64,000 nucleotides of DNA. Source: Thiofaba sp049322715. GTDB lineage: Bacteria > Pseudomonadota > Gammaproteobacteria > Halothiobacillales > Halothiobacillaceae. The position numbers and the translations under genes were made by a program. Location of the stretch: assembly GCA_049322715.1 (NCBI GenBank), contig JBMOQP010000044.1, forward strand, positions 141,272 to 205,271, in the 5' to 3' direction. This document shows, in pieces, positions 42,065-50,216 of the stretch. Each line of letters begins with the position of its first letter. Position 1 is the stretch's first letter. A model generated the notes under the pieces. That model was given only the letters and a program-made list of their open reading frames with translations. It was not told the origin of the DNA and ran no database searches.

Positions 42065-42589
42065 CTACATCACCGCCGAACGGATCGGCCGGAAGCGCGT
42101 ACCCTTGCAGCGCGGACAGGGCGGGACAGTGGCAGCATGTTCCAGATGGATGATCTCGCCGCAGGCCACGCACTCGAAGGCCCCCTTTGATGCTTCCGCG
42201 CCGGCATGCACCGGAGCCCGCTCGCGCTCCGCCCAGGTCTCCTTCAGGCGCAGCAGCTCGAGGGTGGTGGGGTCGGCGCCGGACAGGGCGCGTTCGAGCA
42301 GGCTGCGTTCGGCGACGGTCAGGTCGGTGTCCATCCACTGCTTCGCCCCGACCTCGGCCTGCATCATGGTCAGCGCCACGCCCTCGACATCGCGCTTGAG
42401 CGCCGTCGCCACCACCTCCGCCTCCTCGCGGCTCAGCTCGCCCAGGGTGTAGGCCTGCTCGCGCGCCTTGAGCAGGGCCTCCTCCAGGGTGTGCACCACC
42501 CCCTCCCCGGCATGCTGCAGGATCTGGTGCACGCGCTCGCTCATCGCCCGGTAGCCTTCCCGCAGGCGCCCTTCGAAGTCATTCGGCAT
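42065..42589 (-). CDS. ybeL: Zinc-ribbon protein YbeL (DUF1451)
   Basis: 174 residues. A helical N-terminal two-thirds (LREGYRAMSERVHQIL; LKAREQAYTLGELSREEAEV) is followed by a C-terminal zinc ribbon, FECVACGEIIHLEHAATVPP then CPRCKGTRF, with four cysteines. This is the DUF1451 family. As in E. coli, the gene is divergent from leuS, which supports orthology. Function unknown. Confidence 0.88.
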   Translation of the reverse strand: MPNDFEGRLREGYRAMSERVHQILQHAGEGVVHTLEEALLKAREQAYTLGELSREEAEVVATALKRDVEGVALTMMQAEVGAKQWMDTDLTVAERSLLERALSGADPTTLELLRLKETWAERERAPVHAGAEASKGAFECVACGEIIHLEHAATVPPCPRCKGTRFRPIRSAVM

Positions 42590-42611
42590 ATCGCATCTCC
42601 TCTCAGGAAAT

Positions 42612-42708
42612 GCTGAAAAAATCCATCCATGGATTTTTTCAGCTCGTCTCGTCGCGGCACATGTCTGCGGAGGACTCCGCGAAACAACGACTTACGTCGT
42701 TGTTCGCG
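42612..42708. repeat. Hairpin-repeat unit between ybeL and leuS
   Basis: GCTGAAAAAATCCAT (42612-42626), CC, ATGGATTTTTTCAGC (42629-42643) is a perfect 15-bp palindrome with the family's CCATCCATGG centre. Then GCGGAG-GA-CTCCGC (about 42667-42680), and CGCGAAACAACGAC (42678-42691), TTAC, GTCGTTGTTCGCG (42696-42708), a stem also found at 45450 with other loop bases. TTGGGGC...GCCCCCAA follows to about 42727. On the minus strand the T-rich first hairpin lies upstream of ybeL and has no obvious role there. Confidence 0.75.
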
Positions 42709-42818
42709 TTGGGGCGTCCTGCCCCCAAAGGGACCTCATGGGGAGTTAAGCACATGACACGCAAGGAGGGCGGGGCATTTGGTATCCTTGCCCGTCTCGA
42801 CTTCCAGACCCATCCGCC

Positions 42819-45401
42819 ATGCACGAGCAGTACAGCCCCAGAGACATCGAACAGGACGCCCAGCAGCGCTGGGAGGCCGCCGGCATCTTCACCGCCAAGG
42901 AAGACCCGGCGAAGGAGAAGTTCTACTGCCTGTCGATGTTCCCCTACCCGAGCGGCAAGCTGCACATGGGGCATGTGCGCAACTACACCATCGGCGACGT
43001 GATCGCGCGCTTCCAGCGCATGCACGGCAGGAACGTGCTGCAGCCGATGGGCTGGGACGCCTTCGGCCTGCCGGCGGAGAACGCGGCGCTGGCCAACAAC
43101 GTTGCCCCGGCGGCCTGGACCCTTTCAAACATCGACTACATGCGCGGCCAGTTGAAGGCGCTGGGCTTCGGCTACGACTGGTCGCGCGAGGTCACCACCT
43201 GCCTGCCCGACTACTACCGCTGGGAGCAATGGCTGTTCACCCGCCTGATGAAGAAGGGCCTCGCCTACAAGAAGACCGCGGTGGTGAACTGGGACCCGGT
43301 CGACCAGACCGTGCTCGCCAACGAGCAGGTGATCGACGGCCGCGGCTGGCGCTCCGGTGCCCTGGTCGAGCGTCGCGAGATCCCGCAGTGGTTCATCCGC
43401 ATCACCGACTACGCGGAGCAGCTGCTCAACGACCTCGACACCCTCGAGGGCTGGCCCGAGCAGGTGCGCGCCATGCAGGCCAACTGGATCGGCCGCTCGG
43501 TCGGCGTGGAGTTGCACTTCGGCATCGAAGGCGGTGATCCGCTGACCGTCTACACCACCCGCGCGGACACCCTGATGGGCGTGTCCTACGTCGCCGTCGC
43601 CGCCGAGCACCCGCTGGCCAGGCAGGCCGCCGCGAACAACCCGGAACTGGCCGCCTTCATCGAGGAATGCCGCCACACCAAGGTGGCCGAGGCCGACATG
43701 GCAACCCTCGAGAAGAAGGGCCTGCCGCTCGGCATCGACGCCATCCACCCGATCACAGGCGAGAAGGTGCCGGTCTGGACCGCCAACTTCGTGCTCATGG
43801 AATACGGCACCGGCGCGGTCATGGCCGTCCCGGCGCACGATGCGCGCGACTGGGAGTTCGCCCAGAAATACGGCCTGCCGGTGAACCAGGTCATCGCCCC
43901 CGTGACCGGCGAGAGCTTCGACTTCACCCAGGCCGCCCTGACCGACAAGGGCGTGCTGGTCAACTCCGGCCCGTTCAGCGGCCTGAGTTCGCAGGATGCC
44001 ATCGATGCCATCGCCGCCCATCTGGAAGAACACGGCAAGGGCCACAAGAAGGTCAACTACCGCCTGCGCGACTGGGGCGTTTCCCGCCAGCGCTACTGGG
44101 GCTGCCCGATCCCGGTCATCAACTGCAAGAGCTGCGGCGCGGTGCCGGTGCCCGAGGACCAGCTGCCGGTGGTGCTGCCGCTTGATGTCGAGATGGACGG
44201 CCCGCAGTCGCCGATCAAGCGCATGCCGGAATTCATCCACACCACCTGCCCGGTGTGCGGCGGGCCGGCCGAGCGCGAGACCGACACCTTCGACACCTTC
44301 TTCGAGTCAAGCTGGTACTACGCGCGCTACACCTCGCCCGACAACGACCAGGCCATGCTGGACGAGCGCGCCAAGTACTGGCTTCCGGTCGACCAGTACA
44401 TCGGCGGCGTCGAGCACGCCGTGCTGCACCTTTTGTACGCGCGCTTCTTCCACAAGCTGCTGCGCGACGAGGGCCTGGTCGAGGGCGACGAGCCGTTCGC
44501 CCGCCTGCTTACCCAGGGCATGGTGGTGGCCGACACCTACTACCGCGAGGACGCCATCGGCAAGAAGACCTGGTACAACCCGGCCGAGGTCGAGGTGGAA
44601 CGTGACGAGCGCGGCCGCATCACCGGCGCCAGGCTGATCGCCGACGGCCAGCCGGTCATCGTCGGCGGCACCGAGAAGATGTCCAAGTCCAAGAACAACG
44701 GCGTCGACCCGCAGGCCATGATCGACCGCTACGGCGCGGACACCGTGCGCCTGTTCATGATGTTCGCCGCCCCGCCGGAGCAGATGCTGGAGTGGTCGGA
44801 CGCGGGCGTGGAGGGTGCCAACCGCTTCCTGCGCCGCCTGTGGCGCATGGTCGGCGAGCATGTCGCCCAGGGCGCGGCCCCCGCCGTGGACAAGGCGCTG
44901 CTTGCCGACGCGCAGAAGGCCGCGCGCCGCAAGCTGCACGAGACCATCCAGAAGATCACCGACGACATCGGCCGCCGCCAGACTTTCAACACTGCCATCG
45001 CCGCAGTGATGGAGCTTCTCAACGAAATCGGCAAGCTGGACGACGCCGAGCAGAGCCGCGCCGTGCGCCAGGAGGCGCTGGAGGCGACCGTGCTGATGCT
45101 CTCCCCGATCGTGCCGCACATCGCCGAAACGCTTTGGAACGCCCTCGGCCACGAGGGGCTCGTCGCCACCGCCGCCTGGCCGGTGGTCGATCAGGACGCG
45201 CTGGTGCGCGACGCCATCACCCTCGCGGTGCAGGTCAACGGCAAGCTGCGCGGACAGGTCGAGGTTCCGGTGGACGCCTCGCGCGAGGCGATCGAGCAGG
45301 CCGCGCTGGCGGATGCCAACGTGCGGCACTTCCTCGAAGGCAAGAGCGTGAAGAAGGTCATCGTCGTGCCGGGCCGCCTGATCAACCTGGTGGCGGGTTG
45401 A
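42819..45401 (+). CDS. leuS: Leucyl-tRNA synthetase
   Basis: 860 residues, the same as E. coli. Class Ia synthetase charging tRNA-Leu. The HIGH motif is in FPYPSGKLHMGHVRNYT, and the KMSKS loop in GGTEKMSKSKNNGVDP. The CP1 editing domain (about residues 225-420) is present, with a zinc-type segment CKSCGAVPVPEDQL and CPVCGGPAERETDTFDTF. First gene of a run with lptE and holA, separated from lptE by a repeat block. Confidence 0.98.
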   Translation: MHEQYSPRDIEQDAQQRWEAAGIFTAKEDPAKEKFYCLSMFPYPSGKLHMGHVRNYTIGDVIARFQRMHGRNVLQPMGWDAFGLPAENAALANNVAPAAWTLSNIDYMRGQLKALGFGYDWSREVTTCLPDYYRWEQWLFTRLMKKGLAYKKTAVVNWDPVDQTVLANEQVIDGRGWRSGALVERREIPQWFIRITDYAEQLLNDLDTLEGWPEQVRAMQANWIGRSVGVELHFGIEGGDPLTVYTTRADTLMGVSYVAVAAEHPLARQAAANNPELAAFIEECRHTKVAEADMATLEKKGLPLGIDAIHPITGEKVPVWTANFVLMEYGTGAVMAVPAHDARDWEFAQKYGLPVNQVIAPVTGESFDFTQAALTDKGVLVNSGPFSGLSSQDAIDAIAAHLEEHGKGHKKVNYRLRDWGVSRQRYWGCPIPVINCKSCGAVPVPEDQLPVVLPLDVEMDGPQSPIKRMPEFIHTTCPVCGGPAERETDTFDTFFESSWYYARYTSPDNDQAMLDERAKYWLPVDQYIGGVEHAVLHLLYARFFHKLLRDEGLVEGDEPFARLLTQGMVVADTYYREDAIGKKTWYNPAEVEVERDERGRITGARLIADGQPVIVGGTEKMSKSKNNGVDPQAMIDRYGADTVRLFMMFAAPPEQMLEWSDAGVEGANRFLRRLWRMVGEHVAQGAAPAVDKALLADAQKAARRKLHETIQKITDDIGRRQTFNTAIAAVMELLNEIGKLDDAEQSRAVRQEALEATVLMLSPIVPHIAETLWNALGHEGLVATAAWPVVDQDALVRDAITLAVQVNGKLRGQVEVPVDASREAIEQAALADANVRHFLEGKSVKKVIVVPGRLINLVAG

Positions 45402-45430
45402 AACTCTCCTCCCCCTTGGCGGGAGGCGGC

Positions 45431-45660
45431 TTGGGGCAGGATGCCCCAACGCGAACAACGACTTTTGTCGCTGTTCGCGGAGGCCGTCGCGGCTGGACAC
45501 ATCCCTGTGTCCAGCCCTCCGGGGAACGCTTAACGCGGGCTATCGCCAGCTTCGCGTTAAGCTGGCGTAAGCCCGCGTTCCATCGTTGTTCCCATACAAC
45601 GAGGTTGGCGTGCGCCGCGACGTGCCGAGCTGAATCCATCCAAGGATGGATGGATTCAGC
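45431..45660. repeat. Large hairpin-repeat block between leuS and lptE
   Basis: Successive stems: TTGGGGCA-GGA-TGCCCCAA (45431-45449); CGCGAACAACGAC-TTTT-GTCGCTGTTCGCG (45450-45479, one mismatch); GGCTGGACAC-ATCCCT-GTGTCCAGCC (45491-45516); GGAACGC/GCGTTCC (about 45522 and 45575) whose loop contains a second long hairpin with GCGGGCT, GCCAGCTT, AAGCTGGC and AGCCCGC blocks (45535-45576); CGTTGT-TCCCAT-ACAACG (45584-45601); GCTGAATCCATCCA-AGGA-TGGATGGATTCAGC (45629-45660). The order matches 30567-30636 read in reverse. It fills the 282-base gap. No gene or T-run terminator is seen in it. Confidence 0.8.
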
Positions 45661-45683
45661 AGCAAACAGCCAGGAGAGGGGGA

Positions 45684-46211
45684 ATGAGCGCAAAAAACAC
45701 TGACCACATCCGAGTCTCGCGCCGAACCGTCCTTCTCGGACTGTTGGGTCTCGGCCTCTCCGCCTGCGGCTTCCAGCCGCGCGGCATGGTCGAATTGCCG
45801 CCCGTCCTGCAGCGAGTCCACCTCGGCGGCCGCCTTCCCGACCGCGGCCTGGCCAGCGCCCTCGAGCGCCTGCTGCGGCAGAACGGCGGCGAGCTGGTGA
45901 GCGATGCGCGCGAGGCCAGCCTGCGCCTGACCGTCACCGACTACGGCACCAGCCGCCGCCAGGTCGTGCTCGACCCCCGTGCCCGCTCCCGCGAGGTGGA
46001 ACTGACCCTGCGGCTGCGGGTGAAGGCCGAGGATGCGCAGGGCTTGGTGCTACTGGACAACGAGGTGTTCGAGGCCGCCCGCAACATGCATGATGCCCCT
46101 GCCAACGTTCTCAGCCGAGGCTCGGAAGAGGCCCGCCTGCGCGGCGAGATGCAGGAGATCATCGCCCAGGCCCTGCTGGCACGCCTGAGAAGCGTGGCGA
46201 CCCCGAGGTGA
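45684..46211 (+). CDS. lptE: LPS-assembly lipoprotein LptE
   Basis: 175 residues. A signal peptide with lipobox (LLGLLGLGLSAC, then GFQPRG) begins a small alpha/beta outer-membrane lipoprotein that plugs the LptD barrel in lipopolysaccharide export. GFQPRG following the lipidated cysteine is typical of LptE/RlpB. The N-terminus before the hydrophobic core is unusually long (MSAKNTDHIRVSRRTV), so an internal start is possible. The conserved leuS-lptE-holA order supports the call. Confidence 0.9.
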   Translation: MSAKNTDHIRVSRRTVLLGLLGLGLSACGFQPRGMVELPPVLQRVHLGGRLPDRGLASALERLLRQNGGELVSDAREASLRLTVTDYGTSRRQVVLDPRARSREVELTLRLRVKAEDAQGLVLLDNEVFEAARNMHDAPANVLSRGSEEARLRGEMQEIIAQALLARLRSVATPR

Positions 46212-46218
46212 AGCGGCC

Positions 46219-47223
46219 ATGAAGCTGCGCGCCGACCAGTTCATCCGCGCCCTTGAGCGTGGCCTGCCGACCGGCATCCTGATCACGGGCGACGAGCCGC
46301 AACAGAAGCTCGAGGCGCTCGACCATGCCCTGGCACTGGGACGGTCAGCCGGCATGGACGAGCGCCTGCGCTTCGAGATCGACAACGGCTTCGACTGGTC
46401 CAGCCTGATCGGCGAGTGGGCCGCCCCCTCCCTGTTTGCCCCTCGCCGCATCTTCGATTTGCGCCTCAACAGCCTGCGCCTGCCCAAGGAGGCGGCCGCC
46501 TGGCTGGCATCCGCCGCCAGCGAGCCGCCCGGCACCAATCTGCTGGTCGCAAGCTGCGCCCGCCTGGAGGCTGCGCAGAAGAAGTCCGCCTGGGTGCAGG
46601 CCTTCGAGAAGCACGGCATGTGGCTGGAGGTGTGGCCGCTCAAGGAGGGCGAGCTGCTGGCGTGGATGGAGCGCCGCCTGCGCGGCCAGGGGCTTGAGGC
46701 CGAGCGCGAGGCCCTGCGCCTCCTGGCCGAGCAGGTGGAGGGCAACCTGCTCGCCGCCGCGCAGGAGATCGACAAGCTCGCGCTGCTTTTCCCGCGCGGG
46801 CGGCGCCTCTCGGAGGAGGACATCCTCGGCACGGTGGCCGACTCCAGCCGCCACACCATCTTCGAGCTGAGCGATGCCGTGCTGCGCGGGGACGCGAAGC
46901 GTGCCCTGCGGGTGCTGCACGGCCTGCAGGGCGAAGGCGAGGAGCCGGTGCTGCTCGGCTGGGCGGTGACCCGCGAGATCCGCCTGCTGGCCGATCTGGC
47001 CTCCCGCCTCGAGCAGGGCGAGGCCCTCGCCCATGCGCAGAAGGCCCTCAAGATCCGCGACCCGCAGATCCGCCAGTACGCCGCGCGCGCCAGACTCGGC
47101 GCGCGCCGCTGGCAGGACCTCTTGGGCGAGGCCGCCATGCTCGACCGCATCGTCAAGGGCGTCGCTCCCGGCCGCCCCTGGCCCGCGCTGACCAGTCTCA
47201 CGCTCAAGGCCTGCAGGGGCTGA
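46219..47223 (+). CDS. holA: DNA polymerase III delta subunit
   Basis: 334 residues, the clamp-loader subunit that opens the beta clamp. The N-terminal MKLRADQFIRALERGLPTGI and ILITGDEPQQKLEALDHA match HolA, with the AAA-like fold continuing through SLFAPRRIFDLRL and LAWMERRLRGQG. It starts seven bases after the lptE stop. Confidence 0.95.
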   Translation: MKLRADQFIRALERGLPTGILITGDEPQQKLEALDHALALGRSAGMDERLRFEIDNGFDWSSLIGEWAAPSLFAPRRIFDLRLNSLRLPKEAAAWLASAASEPPGTNLLVASCARLEAAQKKSAWVQAFEKHGMWLEVWPLKEGELLAWMERRLRGQGLEAEREALRLLAEQVEGNLLAAAQEIDKLALLFPRGRRLSEEDILGTVADSSRHTIFELSDAVLRGDAKRALRVLHGLQGEGEEPVLLGWAVTREIRLLADLASRLEQGEALAHAQKALKIRDPQIRQYAARARLGARRWQDLLGEAAMLDRIVKGVAPGRPWPALTSLTLKACRG

Positions 47224-47228
47224 GTGCT

Positions 47229-47267
47229 GTAGCCCGGACGGAGGCCCAGGCCGGAATCCGGGGCTAC
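47229..47267. repeat. GTAGCCCGGA...GGGGCTAC repeat between holA and proA
   Basis: GTAGCCCGGA (47229-47238) pairs imperfectly with TCCGGGGCTAC (47257-47267) around GGAGGCCCAGGCCGGAA. This is the widespread intergenic repeat of the form GTAGCCCGGAT...GGAATCCGGGGCTAC. Related copies lie at 59383-59460. Confidence 0.75.
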
Positions 47268-47334
47268 TCACTTAGGCATCCTCCGGCCATTTCTGCGACA
47301 ATCCCGGCATCTGCAGAAATCGTCATCGCCATCC

Positions 47335-48591
47335 ATGGAACAACTGATCCAGACCCTGGGCCAGCAGGCCCGCCAGGCCGCGCGCCAGCTGGCGCGCGCC
47401 GAGACCGCCGCCAAGAACAAGGCGCTGGAGGCCATCGCCCAGGCCCTGCTCGACGGGGCGGACGAGATCATCGCCGCCAACGCGCAGGACCTCGAGGCCG
47501 GCAAGGCCGTCGGCCTTGATGCCGCCATGCTCGACCGCCTGTCCATCGACACCGCGCGCGTCCAAGCCATGGCCGAAGGCGTGCGCCAGATCGTCGCCCT
47601 GCCCGACCCGGTCGGCGCCATCGACGACATGAACTACCGCCCCTCCGGCATCCAGCTCGGCAAGATGCGCGTGCCCATCGGCGTGATCGGCATCATCTAC
47701 GAGTCGCGCCCGAACGTGACCGTGGACGCCGCCGCGCTGTGCCTGAAGTCCGGCAACGCCGCCATCCTGCGCGGCGGCTCGGAGGCGGCGCACTCCAACC
47801 GCGCGCTCGCAGCCTGCATCCAGAACGGCCTTCGCAAGGCCGGCCTGCCGGAGGCCGCGGTGCAGGTCATCCCCACCACCGACCGCGAGGCGGTGGTCGC
47901 CATGCTGCGCGCGCGCGGCCTGATCGACGTGATCATCCCGCGCGGCGGCAAGGGCCTGATCGAACGCGTGGCGAGCGAGAGCCTGATCCCGGTCATCAAG
48001 CACCTGGACGGCAACTGCCACGTCTACATCGACGACACCGCCGACGTGCAGAAGGCGCTGCGCGTCGCCGTCAACGCCAAGACCCACCGCTACGGCGTGT
48101 GCAACGCGATGGAGACCCTGCTGGTGGCCGAGGGCATCGCCGAGGAGGTCCTGCCCGCGCTGGCCGACGCCTACCTCGCCAAGGGGGTCGAGCTGCGCGG
48201 CTGCAACCGCACGCGCGCCATCCTCGAAGGCGTGGCCGTGAAGGCCGCGACCGAGGACGACTGGTACACCGAGTACCTCGCCCCGATCCTGGCGATCAAG
48301 GTGGTGGACGACCTCGACATGGCGATCAGCCACATCGAGCAGTACGGCTCGCACCACACCGACGCCATCATCACCGAGGACTACACCCGCGCCCGCCGCT
48401 TCCTGCGCGAGGTGGACTCCAGCAGCGTGATGGTCAACGCCTCCACCCGCTTCGCCGATGGCTTCGAGTACGGCCTCGGCGCGGAGATCGGCATCTCCAC
48501 CGACAAGCTGCACGCACGCGGTCCGGTGGGCCTCGAGGGGCTGACCACGCAGAAATGGATCGTGTTCGGCGACGGGCACATCCGCGGCTAG
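47335..48591 (+). CDS. proA: Gamma-glutamyl phosphate reductase
   Basis: 418 residues. Reduces gamma-glutamyl phosphate to glutamate semialdehyde with NADPH, the second step of proline synthesis; proB lies 11 kb away on the other strand. The catalytic cysteine is in HRYGVCNAMETLLV, and IYESRPNVTVDAAALCLKSG, AILRGGSEA and EFGLGAEIGIS-like YGLGAEIGISTDKLHARGP are family signatures. Confidence 0.97.
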   Translation: MEQLIQTLGQQARQAARQLARAETAAKNKALEAIAQALLDGADEIIAANAQDLEAGKAVGLDAAMLDRLSIDTARVQAMAEGVRQIVALPDPVGAIDDMNYRPSGIQLGKMRVPIGVIGIIYESRPNVTVDAAALCLKSGNAAILRGGSEAAHSNRALAACIQNGLRKAGLPEAAVQVIPTTDREAVVAMLRARGLIDVIIPRGGKGLIERVASESLIPVIKHLDGNCHVYIDDTADVQKALRVAVNAKTHRYGVCNAMETLLVAEGIAEEVLPALADAYLAKGVELRGCNRTRAILEGVAVKAATEDDWYTEYLAPILAIKVVDDLDMAISHIEQYGSHHTDAIITEDYTRARRFLREVDSSSVMVNASTRFADGFEYGLGAEIGISTDKLHARGPVGLEGLTTQKWIVFGDGHIRG

Positions 48592-48603
48592 GGCGCGCGA
48601 GAC

Positions 48604-49305
48604 TTGATCGGAATCCTCGGCGGCACCTTCGACCCTGTCCATCATGGGCACCTGCGCCTGGCGGAGGAGGTGCGCGAGGCGCTGGGGCTCGGGCAGGTGC
48701 GTTTCATCCCGGCCTTCCAGCCGCCGCACCGCGAAGCCCCTGTCGCCTCGGCGCGCCACCGGCTGGCCATGCTGCACCTTGCGGTCCAAGACAACGAGGC
48801 TTTCGTCGTCGACACGCGCGAATACGACCGGGGCGGGCCGTCGTGGATGGTCGACACCTGCGCCTCGCTGCGCGACGAGTTCGCCGACCGGCCCCTGGTG
48901 CTGATCATGGGCATGGACGCCTTCAACGGCTTCACCCGCTGGCGGGACTGGCGTGGCATCCTCGAGCGGGTGCACCTGGCCGTGGCCTCCCGCCCCGGGG
49001 CGCGGGCCGAGGGCGAGGCCGCCGCGCTGCTCGCAGCGCGGGGCTGCACGCCCGACGGGCTTGACCGATGCGTCTGGAACGCATCGGGACTTGCCGCAGG
49101 CAAGCCCGAAGGGGGGCCGCCCATGGATGGGCGGCATCAACCGCCCCCGGCCGGCCGCATTGTCGAGGTGCCGATCTCCGCGCTGGATATCTCGGCGACC
49201 CGCCTCCGCGAGCTGGCCGCGCAGAACCACAGTACCCGCTACCTTTTACCGGAAGCGGTGCGCGAGTACCTTCTCGAGCACCGCCTCTACCGTACAAACC
49301 CTTGA
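48604..49305 (+). CDS. nadD: Nicotinate-nucleotide adenylyltransferase (with in-frame repeat insertion)
   Basis: 233 residues from a TTG start giving MIGILGGTFDPVHHGHLRLAE, the nucleotidyltransferase HxGH motif. Converts nicotinate mononucleotide to deamido-NAD. VDTREYDRGGPSWMVDTC and LIMGMDAFNGFTRW are conserved, and VPISALDISATRLRELA ends the fold. Oddity: residues about 155-178 (DRCVWNASGLAAGKPEGGPP and on) are encoded by a three-hairpin repeat element; homologues of about 210-215 residues lack this stretch. The insert lies between two conserved blocks and the frame is intact. Confidence 0.95.
   Translation: MIGILGGTFDPVHHGHLRLAEEVREALGLGQVRFIPAFQPPHREAPVASARHRLAMLHLAVQDNEAFVVDTREYDRGGPSWMVDTCASLRDEFADRPLVLIMGMDAFNGFTRWRDWRGILERVHLAVASRPGARAEGEAAALLAARGCTPDGLDRCVWNASGLAAGKPEGGPPMDGRHQPPPAGRIVEVPISALDISATRLRELAAQNHSTRYLLPEAVREYLLEHRLYRTNP
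49065..49135 (+). repeat. Three-hairpin repeat element in frame inside nadD
   Basis: CCGATGCGT-CTGGA-ACGCATCGG (49065-49087); CTTGCC-GCA-GGCAAG between GGG and CCC (49086-49107); GCCGCCCAT-GG-ATGGGCGGC (49116-49135). The order, the C-x-GGA first loop, the GGG/CCC collar on the second hairpin and the three-base spacer before the third match lnt element B, but the stem sequences are different. Confidence 0.85.
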
Positions 49306-49321
49306 ATCCCCCGAGAACCGC

Positions 49322-49660
49322 ATGGAACTTGAACAACTTCGCGACACCGTGGTGCACGCGCTGGAAGACCTGAAGGGCACGGACGTGCGCGTGCTTGACG
49401 TACGCGGACGCTGCTCCTTCACCGACCTGATGATCTTCGCCTCCGGCACTTCCGACCGGCACGTCAAGTCGCTCGCCGCCAATGTCGAGGAGAAGGTGCG
49501 CGAGGCGGGCGTGCGCCCGCTGGGTGTCGAGGGCGCCGACCAGGCCCAGGCCAGCTGGGTACTGCTCGACCTCGGCGACATCGTCGTGCACGTGATGCTA
49601 CCCGAGACGCGCGAGTTCTATCAGCTCGAGAAGCTGTGGGGAGCCGAGACCGCGGCCTGA
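49322..49660 (+). CDS. rsfS: Ribosome silencing factor RsfS
   Basis: 112 residues. Binds uL14 and blocks subunit joining when nutrients are scarce. The conserved blocks are DVRVLDVRGRCSFTDLMIFA, SGTSDRHVKSLAANV, and GVEGADQAQASWVLLDLGDI with VHVMLPETREFYQLEKLW. The ATG at 49322 is 17 bases after the nadD stop; nadD-rsfS-rlmH is a standard bacterial order. Confidence 0.96.
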   Translation: MELEQLRDTVVHALEDLKGTDVRVLDVRGRCSFTDLMIFASGTSDRHVKSLAANVEEKVREAGVRPLGVEGADQAQASWVLLDLGDIVVHVMLPETREFYQLEKLWGAETAA

Positions 49661-49665
49661 CCGAC

Positions 49666-49730
49666 TTGTAGGAAAGCCCCCCTCGCCGCGATTCGATGCC
49701 ACGAATCATGCCGGGGCGGCGCTCCTACAG
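49666..49730. repeat. REP-like TGTAGGA...TCCTACA palindrome between rsfS and rlmH
   Basis: TTGTAGGA (49666-49673) is inverted as TCCTACAG (49723-49730). Inside, GATTCG (49690-49695) pairs with CGAATC (49702-49707), and CGCCGCG/GGGCGGCG blocks flank it. Read on the minus strand it begins CTGTAGGAGCGCCGCC, like the GTAGGAGCG REP class of Pseudomonas and Xanthomonas relatives. Confidence 0.65.
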
Positions 49731-49745
49731 GGGGGGATCACCACC

Positions 49746-50216
49746 ATGCGCATCCACCTGATCGCCATCGGCGAGAAGATGTCCGCCTGGGTGCAGGCGG
49801 GCTTCGACGAGTACGCCCGCCGCCTGCCTCGCGAGTGCACGCTGGTGTTGCGCGAGCTGCCGCTTGCCACGCGCGGCAAGACGGGTGACCCTGCGCGCTG
49901 GAAGCGCGAGGAGGCCGAGGCCATCCGCGCGGCCATCCCGAAGGGGGCCCATGTCGTCGCCCTCGACGTGCTGGGCAAGGCCTGGGACACGCCCGAGCTT
50001 GCGCGCCGACTCGGCGCCTGGATGCAGGAATGCAGCGACGTGGCCCTGCTGGTCGGCGGACCGGACGGGCTGGACGAGTCTCTCCTGCGCGAGGCGCATG
50101 CTCGCTGGTCGCTCTCCCCCCTGACCTTCCCCCACCCGCTGGTGCGCATCGTGCTCGCCGAGCAGGTCTACCGGGCCTGGAGCCTGCTCAACAACCACCC
50201 CTACCATCGCGCATGA
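49746..50216 (+). CDS. rlmH: 23S rRNA (pseudouridine-1915-N3)-methyltransferase RlmH
   Basis: 156 residues, a SPOUT methyltransferase that modifies pseudouridine 1915 in helix 69. The SAM-binding knot is ALLVGGPDGLDESLL, and the C-terminal LTFPHPLVRIVLAEQVYRAW is the family signature. The ATG follows the REP-like repeat; the stop overlaps the maf start. Confidence 0.97.
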   Translation: MRIHLIAIGEKMSAWVQAGFDEYARRLPRECTLVLRELPLATRGKTGDPARWKREEAEAIRAAIPKGAHVVALDVLGKAWDTPELARRLGAWMQECSDVALLVGGPDGLDESLLREAHARWSLSPLTFPHPLVRIVLAEQVYRAWSLLNNHPYHRA

